Virus record (IMG/VR): IMGVR_UViG_3300008114_000242
Location: 1-36,912 of that record
Source: a virus
DNA: 36,912 nt
Direction: 5' to 3' (one strand)
Numbering within the stretch: position 1 is the first letter of the stretch; each line of letters starts with the position of its first letter. A program made the translations under genes and the position numbers. Under the pieces are notes generated by a model, which was not told the DNA's origin, did no database searches, and saw nothing but the letters and a program-made list of their open reading frames with translations. Below are positions 22,425 to 29,831 of this stretch, in pieces.

Positions 22425-23249
22425 TTGGCAAATACTATTAAAATAAATAGAGGGCTAGTTACAATACTAGCTAAGGATAACCAATGGTTAAAAGCCATTA
22501 GTGTATTCTATTCTCTTAAATTTTTATATTCTGGAGGAATTATTTTAGATATTACTAAAAGATATAGTTTTTTTGCTAATAAATTAGGGATTTCTGAATC
22601 AAATTTAAGATCAAAAGTCAAATTCCTAATTAAAAACGGTTTAATTGAGAAAAAAAATAATAATTTATATTTCTCTAGTTTCAATAAAATTAAAGAAAAA
22701 TTTAAGATTAAAACCCAAAAGGGGTATAAGTTAGCGTATAAAAATCCGAAAGAGCTGGAAGTTATTTTGAAAACTCTGGTTTTGGAAGAAAATTTACATA
22801 CACAGGAATTTAAGTTAAAAGAGAAAATATTATCTGAAGAATTAAAGAAGTTCGGCAAAATTGAGGCAAAGTCCACACGGAAAAAAATTAAGAGGTATTT
22901 GAGAAAATATCTTAGTCATTTGACTGAAAAATATAAAAAGCGTGAACTTCAAAATTCTAATGATAATTTATTACGGAATAAAAGAATTAATACAGATCTG
23001 ACTTTATCTAGAAATAAAATAGCTAATAGTTTTGGCAGGAAGTCTAAATCCACTGGAAGTCGGTTTATAGATAAAGCTAAATCACTAGGTTTAGTTTTAG
23101 AGGATAAAAAGAGAGTAGAGAAAGTTAGATCTAACGTTAGTTATAAAATTATAAGATATATGGAATTAGACTCCTCCTATTTCATATTTAAAAATAATCT
23201 TTACAAAAGAATGTCAAATGAATTAACCTTTATCAATTTCATTGCCTAA
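22425..23249 (+). CDS. Winged-helix DNA-binding protein inserted in the neck block
   Basis: 274 aa, TTG start, very basic. The N-terminal half has a winged-helix signature: ITKRYSFFANKLGISESNLR (about 43-62) followed by KVKFLIKNGLIEKKNNNLYF. A second HTH-like segment appears near 195-220, LSRNKIANSFGRKSKSTGSR followed by FIDKAKSLGLV. The central part is a Lys-rich helix. Such two-HTH proteins occur in Bacteroidota mobile elements. It interrupts the gp14-gp15 order, suggesting a later insertion. Earlier ATG codons in frame are absent. Confidence 0.55.
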   Translation: MANTIKINRGLVTILAKDNQWLKAISVFYSLKFLYSGGIILDITKRYSFFANKLGISESNLRSKVKFLIKNGLIEKKNNNLYFSSFNKIKEKFKIKTQKGYKLAYKNPKELEVILKTLVLEENLHTQEFKLKEKILSEELKKFGKIEAKSTRKKIKRYLRKYLSHLTEKYKKRELQNSNDNLLRNKRINTDLTLSRNKIANSFGRKSKSTGSRFIDKAKSLGLVLEDKKRVEKVRSNVSYKIIRYMELDSSYFIFKNNLYKRMSNELTFINFIA

Positions 23250-23298
23250 AGTAGGTTGCATTTTTTAGAAATAGTGTTTTTTTATTAAATTATTTCTT

Positions 23299-23308
23299 CT
23301 ATTTATAG
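23299..23308 (+). promoter_or_regulatory. Candidate promoter motif CTATTTATAG
   Basis: 13 bases before the gp15-like start, restoring transcription after the inserted HTH gene. Nine of ten bases match the copies at 8 and 20282. Confidence 0.38.
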
Positions 23309-23321
23309 ATATAAAAATCAC

Positions 23322-24125
23322 ATGTCTATAACTAGAAATATTGATAATTTTTTAAATCAAAGCTTTAGAAATTTTGATTATCTTCCACAAAGGCTTCTTT
23401 TGGAAGATATGGATGATGGTCTAATATCTTTTATTCGTTCATTAGAAATTTCTGTTATTGATGAAAGGGCTAATACAAGAGCTGTTCCTGTCATATTTTT
23501 GACTCAAGAACGATGGGCTGAATTCAGGAATAATTTTAAATATCTTAGAGATGAAGCTGGGCAGGAAATTACGATGCCTTTTATGACTTTAAGGAGAAAA
23601 TCCGTTAAACCGGGTGAAAATCCTTTAAAACGTTCAACTATACCCAAAAAAAAGAAATTTACTTTTTTGAAGGTAGCGAACTTTGATGGTCTAATTAAGG
23701 GATATGATATTTATAAAGTTCCTCAACCTCCAAGGGTAGATATTGAATATGAATTAAGATTTTTTTCTCATTACATGGAAGATACTAATGTATATTATGA
23801 GGAAATAATTGCGAATACATTTTCTGACAAAGAAGCATACATAAACATTAATGGTTATCCTCTTTTCACCGAAATGAGTGATCCTTCGGAAGAAAATACT
23901 GTAGATGACATAGAAGCAGATAGAAGGTTTAGCGTTGTTGTTCCTATGACTTTACATGGTAAAATTGTGGATCCTAGATTGTGGGAAAAAGTCCAAGCAA
24001 TCAACAAGATTCGTATTGATATAAGTGAAAGTGGTGGTAGTTCTTCTTTGAATAACCCAAATCCGATGATTGGTACTGTAAATGATTTCGTGGTCAATGG
24101 ATATGTAGATGATTATTTAGAATAA
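23322..24125 (+). CDS. Tail sheath stabiliser/terminator, gp15-like
   Basis: 267 aa (T4 gp15 is 272). Predicted to cap the contractile tail and link it to the neck. The parallels with gp15 are in order: QSFRNFDYLPQRLLLEDMDD (like the FRRYATLMGDLF start), ANTRAVPVIFLTQERWAEF (like RVPITYASKEHF), TMPFMTLRR (like LPRINL), then DIEYELRFFSHYMEDTNVYY followed by EEIIANTF (like YELSIFTRYEDDMFQIVEQILPYF). The last third is beta strands and a flexible tail. Comparison is from memory. Confidence 0.72.
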   Translation: MSITRNIDNFLNQSFRNFDYLPQRLLLEDMDDGLISFIRSLEISVIDERANTRAVPVIFLTQERWAEFRNNFKYLRDEAGQEITMPFMTLRRKSVKPGENPLKRSTIPKKKKFTFLKVANFDGLIKGYDIYKVPQPPRVDIEYELRFFSHYMEDTNVYYEEIIANTFSDKEAYININGYPLFTEMSDPSEENTVDDIEADRRFSVVVPMTLHGKIVDPRLWEKVQAINKIRIDISESGGSSSLNNPNPMIGTVNDFVVNGYVDDYLE

Positions 24126-24144
24126 ATTAAAATAAAAAAAATAA

Positions 24145-26328
24145 ATGGGATTAGTATTAAGATCAGTTAAAGGTTCAAAACTTACCATATCCGAAATGGA
24201 TGGTAATTTGACATACTTACAATCGTTATCAGGAGCAAGTTCTGGTGGAACAACAAATCCAGCAGGTAATAATTCAGAGGTTCAGTTCAATGATAATAAT
24301 AGTTTTGGTGCAAGTTCAAATTTTACATTTGATTCAATATCTAATATTTTAAACTTAAGTGGGGATGTTTATGCAAATTCATTCTATGGAGATGGAAGTA
24401 ATTTGACTGGAATTATTTCTGTAGGTAGTATAGTTAGTGTTACATATGATGAATTATATAATTATTACACAGGTAGTACATTAAGTGCTGGAACTAATTA
24501 TTTAATTACTGATTTCCAGACTTGTTATGATCAACCAGATTTTGATAACATGGGAAATGCAATTACATCAGGAAATTATAAAACCGGAAATACTGAACCA
24601 TTAATAGTGTTAGCTATTTCAGGAAATGCAATTTCTTCAAATGTTTATTCTCCAACGTTTCCAAATCATACAATAAAGTATGATATAGATTTTACAACAA
24701 CTGAAGTCACTAATAACTTAGCAAAGGGTAGAATTACAGAACGTATTGACGAGTATGGTAATAGAGCTGATTATGATTTTGTCGCAGTTCAATTTAAAAG
24801 ATATAGTACATATTATTGCGAAAGATTTTATCAAGGTACAGTATCTATTGATAGTGGGAACGGATTGGTAACAGGTATAGGTACTACATTTAGTTCAGAT
24901 TTTATAGAAGGAGATGTATTGGCAGTTTATACACCGTACAATTCTCCAATTGGTTGTTTTATGTATTATGAAATAATTGCTGTTAACGATAATACTAGTA
25001 TGCAAGTTACAGGAACAACAATTGTATCAATGACTAATGTTGGTTATTCTCGTGGAGAGTATATGGGACAATTGAATCCATTTCAGTGTAATTTGTTTAC
25101 ATCCTCAGGATATAGTGAATACTATACTTTTAATAATAATCAAAATTATAATACTTATTTAGGAAATTATGCGTCTCTTTATAATAGTGATGAAAATACA
25201 TTTTTATTATCAAACAACGTTTTTTTAAATGGGAACTATGAAAATAATGTATTCGGAGATGGAGTATTTAGTAATACTTTTGATGATGATATGGATTCTA
25301 ATACTACAGGTACATATTTTCAATATAATATTATAAACGATGATTTTGATAGAAATAAAGTAGGGGTTAGATTTAGAAATAATATTATAATTTGTGATAT
25401 GGCAGATAATAGAATTGGAAATTATTTTGAATATAATATGTTGGGAGATGATGATGGACAAGATTTTGATAATAATTTTATTGGAGATGGATTCGCAAGA
25501 AATTTCTTGACTTTCAGCAATGGTGATTTCTATAATAATAATATTGGAGATGATTTTTATGAAAATCTAATTGATAGAAGTTTTCAGAATAATTCGATGA
25601 TAGGAACTGTATATCAGAATTCATTTATAGGTAATTTTAATGAAAATAAAGTAGGTTACAACTTTTATCAAAATTCTATATATAATAATTTTTGGAAAAA
25701 TAATATTGGCGACAGTTTCAATACTAATACAATAGGAATAATTAATAATATAGGAGGATATTTGTTTGAGAATAATGAAATTATGAATAATTTCAAAGGA
25801 AATTTAATATTGACAAATTTTTGGAGTAATAGATTAAAAACAGATTTCAAAGGAAATCAGATATTTCAAGAATTTGGATATAACAATATAGGTTTCGGTT
25901 GTACGGTTAATAATTTTTCTGGTCAAACTAATCAAAACACAATTGGTGATTATTGTTATTTAAATAATTTAGGTGATTTTTCTCATAATTCTATTGGTGT
26001 AAATTTTTCATCAAATGAAATACAGGATGGATTTGGTTTTGGAGGAGGTCAATATAAAGGAAATATTATAGGAAATAATTTCTATGATAATACAATAGGA
26101 GAATATTTTTATGATAATTTTATAAGAGATAATTTTACAAACAATACTGTAGTAGATTATTTCCAACAAAATACTATTACAAACGATGTCGCTTTCATAG
26201 ATTTTACAACTGCAACTACGGTTTATGGTTATTATAACTGTAATATATTCAGAAGATCGGATCAGGCTTTGAGACTTTCTTATTATGATGAAAATGATGT
26301 TTTAGTAATAACAGATATAACAAATTAA
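24145..26328 (+). CDS. Tail fibre/spike protein with Asn-rich beta-helix (fibre 1)
   Basis: 727 aa. The N-terminus VLRSVKGSKLTISEMDGNLT (4-23) is a known phage fibre start. A module TYDELYNYYTGSTLSAGTNY (about 105-124) then LITDFQT is shared with the 27580 gene. Residues about 320-690 form an open-ended repeat, for example DNNFIGDGFARN, NNNIGDDFYEN and NENKVGYNFYQN, with Asn and Gly in fixed places every 10-12 residues, as in a right-handed beta-helix. The C-terminus NIFRRSDQALRLSYYDENDV resembles the end of the 27580 product. Probable receptor-binding or adsorption function. Confidence 0.82.
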   Translation: MGLVLRSVKGSKLTISEMDGNLTYLQSLSGASSGGTTNPAGNNSEVQFNDNNSFGASSNFTFDSISNILNLSGDVYANSFYGDGSNLTGIISVGSIVSVTYDELYNYYTGSTLSAGTNYLITDFQTCYDQPDFDNMGNAITSGNYKTGNTEPLIVLAISGNAISSNVYSPTFPNHTIKYDIDFTTTEVTNNLAKGRITERIDEYGNRADYDFVAVQFKRYSTYYCERFYQGTVSIDSGNGLVTGIGTTFSSDFIEGDVLAVYTPYNSPIGCFMYYEIIAVNDNTSMQVTGTTIVSMTNVGYSRGEYMGQLNPFQCNLFTSSGYSEYYTFNNNQNYNTYLGNYASLYNSDENTFLLSNNVFLNGNYENNVFGDGVFSNTFDDDMDSNTTGTYFQYNIINDDFDRNKVGVRFRNNIIICDMADNRIGNYFEYNMLGDDDGQDFDNNFIGDGFARNFLTFSNGDFYNNNIGDDFYENLIDRSFQNNSMIGTVYQNSFIGNFNENKVGYNFYQNSIYNNFWKNNIGDSFNTNTIGIINNIGGYLFENNEIMNNFKGNLILTNFWSNRLKTDFKGNQIFQEFGYNNIGFGCTVNNFSGQTNQNTIGDYCYLNNLGDFSHNSIGVNFSSNEIQDGFGFGGGQYKGNIIGNNFYDNTIGEYFYDNFIRDNFTNNTVVDYFQQNTITNDVAFIDFTTATTVYGYYNCNIFRRSDQALRLSYYDENDVLVITDITN

Positions 26329-26467
26329 AATAATGTTAACAAGATATATAATAAATAAGCTTATTATTAACAATACCGACAAATAAAGCAAATCAATTTT
26401 GTTCGAGTGGAATATTGTCATTTGAAGTTTATGCAGATTAAAACAAAAAATTTTAAAAAATATAAAA

Positions 26468-26704
26468 ATGATAAAATTAATAAAAAGGACTACGGATAAT
26501 AAATTTTTAAAATCCATAGATAATGATAATTGGGTTGATGATTCAAGAGATGGTTTCGAAATGACTTATTTAGAATGTGAAAATATTAAATCAATACTTT
26601 TAAACTCATATTCCGAAGAACAAATCAAAGAAATAGTAAATTTAACTAAGTCTAAATTCACTACAAAACAAGAAAGAAAGATTATTAAAAATTTACTTAA
26701 ATAA
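26468..26704 (+). CDS. Hypothetical protein, 78 aa
   Basis: Charged, helical: KRTTDNKFLKSIDNDNWVDD at the start and SEEQIKEIVNLTKSKFTTKQ then ERKIIKNLLK at the end. No signal peptide. It follows a 139-base gap after fibre 1 and precedes the 26711 gene by 6 bases. Unknown; possibly a chaperone for fibre assembly, which is only a guess from position. Confidence 0.55.
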   Translation: MIKLIKRTTDNKFLKSIDNDNWVDDSRDGFEMTYLECENIKSILLNSYSEEQIKEIVNLTKSKFTTKQERKIIKNLLK

Positions 26705-26710
26705 ATAAAA

Positions 26711-26962
26711 ATGAGAATAAATATATTAACTGAAAATTCAAAAGTTGAACAAGTTAGAGAAGCTTGGGTTAGCAAAGATATTATGAAGATACCTGTTTCT
26801 CCAACTGGTGAATATCCGGCAACCCATTGGTTTTGCACTATGGCTGGAGAAGAGTCAAAAATGAATCAAATTTTAGCAAAACAAAATTTATCAATAATGG
26901 AAGCAAATATTGGTCCAAAAGAATTCTTAGATAAATGGGGTCTGAAACTTATAAAAAAATAG
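26711..26962 (+). CDS. Hypothetical protein, 83 aa
   Basis: Begins MRINILTENSKVEQVREAWV, with a central PVSPTGEYPATHWFCTMAGE (about 32-51) and ends KEFLDKWGLKLIKK. The conserved-looking PATHWFCTMA segment with H39 and C42 suggests a real, compact domain but I cannot name a family. The end overlaps the oxygenase gene by 28 bases. Confidence 0.55.
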   Translation: MRINILTENSKVEQVREAWVSKDIMKIPVSPTGEYPATHWFCTMAGEESKMNQILAKQNLSIMEANIGPKEFLDKWGLKLIKK

Positions 26963-27567
26963 AGAATTTTATCAGTGATTCACAAGTTGAACAAATAATA
27001 GTTTGGACAAAATCTTTGAATCATTCCTATAAAAAACCAAATCATCATTTAAATGAAATATCTAAAACATTAAATGGTAATTCATTTATTTTTGATATAT
27101 CTAACAACGAAATGACTAATTATATAACTGAATACCAATCAATTGGAGAAATTTTTTATAATAAACCTCCAGAATTTATACTCGATTTACAAAAAAAAAT
27201 AGCAGATCATTTTAACTTTGATTTGAACAATACTTTTTTACAAGTTGTAAATATGGATAAAGGTGGTGAAGTTAGTCCTCACTACGATGCTTCAGTAGAT
27301 GGTTTTATAAATTATAAATGTAATTTATCTGTTTTGTCAGAAGACTATGATTTTTTTGTTGAGAAAGATAAATTTTTAGTAAAAAATAAAGATTTGTATT
27401 GTTTTGAAGCCTCTTTGTTCAAGCATAAAACTGGAAAATTTAATTCACAAAGAATAATGTTAAGTTTTGGTTTTATGATTCCTTATGAAAAAATGAACAG
27501 AAATGAAAATGATCCAAGAGTTAGATTAAGTAAAAGAATTAAAAAATATTTTCAAAATAATAAATAA
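26935..27567 (+). CDS. 2-oxoglutarate/Fe(II)-dependent oxygenase
   Basis: 210 aa. The facial triad is visible: H116 and D118 in SPHYDAS, then H164 in FKHKTG, with R173 in SQRIMLSFGF as the 2-oxoglutarate-binding arginine. The spacing fits the prolyl-hydroxylase-like family often found near phage tail genes. Substrate unknown; hydroxylation of a fibre residue or of DNA is possible. It is placed between the two fibre genes, 12 bases before fibre 2, and its start overlaps the preceding gene by 28 bases. Confidence 0.8.
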   Translation: MGSETYKKIENFISDSQVEQIIVWTKSLNHSYKKPNHHLNEISKTLNGNSFIFDISNNEMTNYITEYQSIGEIFYNKPPEFILDLQKKIADHFNFDLNNTFLQVVNMDKGGEVSPHYDASVDGFINYKCNLSVLSEDYDFFVEKDKFLVKNKDLYCFEASLFKHKTGKFNSQRIMLSFGFMIPYEKMNRNENDPRVRLSKRIKKYFQNNK

Positions 27568-27579
27568 AAAAAATAAACT

Positions 27580-29424
27580 ATGGCTACAGTTACATATAAC
27601 GTAAATATTGAAACTACATACGAGAATTTAAAGAGTTTAATTACTGGCTCAACACTTTCTCCCGGTTCAACATATAAAATAACAGGATTTAATAAAAATA
27701 GATTAAGTGGTTCCACGGATAACCCATTTGGTCACTTGCCAGAAATTTTATATGATGATGGTAATGATTTGGGAATTACAATCTATATGCAAGCTATTTC
27801 GACATCAGAAATATCTGATGCTGGTTTTGGGGAATTTTATAATCCAAAATACATAACTGATCCAAATAGTTACTTAAACAATGATGGTTCTGGTTTAATG
27901 GGAATATGGGACGGTGATAATCCAGATTTATCAGCAATTCCTATTTACACTATTGGTCAAGTTGTTTACTGGGGTGGATATGCTTGGGAAAACATAAGCG
28001 GTAATACGGGTAGTTCAGTTGATGCTTTTGAATTGGATGGTACAGATTGGTTAAAATTGCCTTATTCAAATGTAACACATTACAACAAAATTATTGATGA
28101 AATAAAAGTAGATTGGACTAACGGAATTTTAATAGAGAGATATAATGCTGATAATCAAATTTTAGCTAAATATGATCCATCACAATATTCATGGTGGATA
28201 AACGAAACACAGTTATATTTAAAATATAATCCAATTGTTGGCATTCCATTTGGTCTATATTCTGATGTTTTATTTGCTGAAACTAATAATTATTTTTTAG
28301 GAATATCAAATTTGAAAATAGTAAACTCACGTTGCGAATTAATTAATTTTAAAGGAGATTTAGCAATTAATATAAGTTTAGATCATTCATATTTATATGA
28401 TAACTATTTTGGTTTACAAACTAGATTAAATGCAATTGAATTGGATAGTTTTTGTTATTTTCAAAATAATAGCCTTAATAGTGGCAGTACTATTGAGTCT
28501 TGTAAATTATATTCATCATGTGATATATATGGTAATTTTTTGACTGCTAGTACTATGAACCGCTTATTTATGAATGAAAGCTGCAATATAAATCAAAATA
28601 TATTTCTAAATAATAATTTGTATAATAATATTTTAAACTTCGAATCATCAATATATAGTAACAATGCTAGTAATTCAAACATAAGTTATAATAATATTAA
28701 TAATAGTTCGCAGATATATAATAATATTTTACAAAATTCTAGCAATATAGTTGAAAATTTTATTGATAATCACAGCAAAATTGCTGAGAATAATTTAACC
28801 TCAAGTCAAATAAATCAAAATTATTTAAAAAGTTTTTCAGAAATAACCTATAATCAATTTAGTAGTGTTTTTTGTAATTTTAATCATTGTCAAAATGCTT
28901 CTTTAATAAATTATAACATATTTGATGGGTCAAATATTTCTGAAAATACTTTGAAAAATAGTTGCAATATTAATTACAACACAGGTATTACTACATCACA
29001 TATTTATAGAAACGAATTAAATGACAGTGTCATTTCATTTAATTATAATAGGACATATTCTCTTATAGCATCAAATATTTTAGCTGCTTCATCTATTAGT
29101 TATAATCAGTTATTAGATTCTGAAATATTGTATAATAAAATAATGCCTGAATCCAGTATTGATCAATGTCTTTTGGATACAAGTGATATTGTTAGAAATT
29201 ATTTAGAAAATTCTGATCTTAATACAAACTCTTCTGGTATATTAACAGGTAAAATAATTCAAAATAATTATTGTGAAAATGCTACTGTGGTTGGAGATTT
29301 TACAAGTTCTACATACATATATGATTCTCAAACTAAAAAAATATTTACTAGAGAGGGTGGTGTATCGAAGTTAGGCTTTTATGACACTTCGAATAATTTT
29401 GTAGTATTTGATGTAAATGCTTGA
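27580..29424 (+). CDS. Tail fibre/appendage protein with Asn-rich beta-helix (fibre 2)
   Basis: 614 aa. TYENLKSLITGSTLSPGSTY then KITGF (about 13-37) matches the module in fibre 1. A domain with YTIGQVVYWGGYAWENISGN (about 127-146) looks like a carbohydrate-binding insertion. From about 270 to 560 the chain is Asn/Ser-rich solenoid (SNISYNNINNSSQIYNNI, SSQINQNYLKS). The last 30 residues, KKIFTREGGVSKLGFYDTSN, align in pattern with the end of fibre 1 and may be the trimer tip. Together the genes look like products of duplication and divergence. Confidence 0.8.
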   Translation: MATVTYNVNIETTYENLKSLITGSTLSPGSTYKITGFNKNRLSGSTDNPFGHLPEILYDDGNDLGITIYMQAISTSEISDAGFGEFYNPKYITDPNSYLNNDGSGLMGIWDGDNPDLSAIPIYTIGQVVYWGGYAWENISGNTGSSVDAFELDGTDWLKLPYSNVTHYNKIIDEIKVDWTNGILIERYNADNQILAKYDPSQYSWWINETQLYLKYNPIVGIPFGLYSDVLFAETNNYFLGISNLKIVNSRCELINFKGDLAINISLDHSYLYDNYFGLQTRLNAIELDSFCYFQNNSLNSGSTIESCKLYSSCDIYGNFLTASTMNRLFMNESCNINQNIFLNNNLYNNILNFESSIYSNNASNSNISYNNINNSSQIYNNILQNSSNIVENFIDNHSKIAENNLTSSQINQNYLKSFSEITYNQFSSVFCNFNHCQNASLINYNIFDGSNISENTLKNSCNINYNTGITTSHIYRNELNDSVISFNYNRTYSLIASNILAASSISYNQLLDSEILYNKIMPESSIDQCLLDTSDIVRNYLENSDLNTNSSGILTGKIIQNNYCENATVVGDFTSSTYIYDSQTKKIFTREGGVSKLGFYDTSNNFVVFDVNA

Positions 29425-29539
29425 TTAATTTTTGAAAGTGTATTTAATCAAAAAAGTTTAATATCATTATTGAATAATTGAAAATATCAATTTTTAAACA
29501 ATTTTAATTTTTTTTCCTGCGACTTTCAAAATTTATTTA

Positions 29540-29549
29540 CTATTTATTT
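29540..29549 (+). promoter_or_regulatory. Candidate promoter motif CTATTTATTT
   Basis: 17 bases before the TTG start of the 79-aa gene and upstream of the tail sheath pair. It sits in a 142-base gene-free gap where no other feature was found. Confidence 0.3.
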
Positions 29550-29566
29550 TAAATTGAATAGGAAAA

Positions 29567-29806
29567 TTGAAAGCTCAAAATATATCAGGAAGAAGGATCA
29601 AAGTTGAGTATGGGTTCAGAAATATCAGAAAAAGAGAACTTTTGGAGCCCGGACAAATCATCGAAATCGATGAATTTGATCAAGATTATCTGAATAAATT
29701 GGGTGTTTTTAGGATGGGAGAAATGATAATAATTAATGAGGAACCAATCGATAAAATGGCTCAAGCAAAAAAAGATGCTGAACAATATATAAACCAAAAT
29801 AAATAA
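29567..29806 (+). CDS. Small protein before the tail sheath, 79 aa
   Basis: TTG start preceded by AGGAAAA, one of the few purine-rich ribosome sites in the window, supports this start: (M)KAQNISGRRIKVEYGFRNI. Strands RIKVEYG, LEPGQIIEIDEFD and EMIIINEEP suggest a small beta barrel with a helical tail AQAKKDAEQYINQNK. No family recognised. Encoded 25 bases before the sheath; similar small genes often accompany sheath genes. Confidence 0.6.
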   Translation: MKAQNISGRRIKVEYGFRNIRKRELLEPGQIIEIDEFDQDYLNKLGVFRMGEMIIINEEPIDKMAQAKKDAEQYINQNK

Positions 29807-29831
29807 ACAAAAAAATTAAATATAAAAATAA

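Noticed and set aside
25225-25850. Minus-strand frames inside fibre 1
   Set aside because: Ile/Asn-rich shadows of the Asn-rich repeat; no start context.
26340-26385. Inverted repeats around AATAAGCTTATT after fibre 1
   Set aside because: A/T palindromes are expected here; there is no GC stem or T-run, so neither a terminator nor an operator can be supported.
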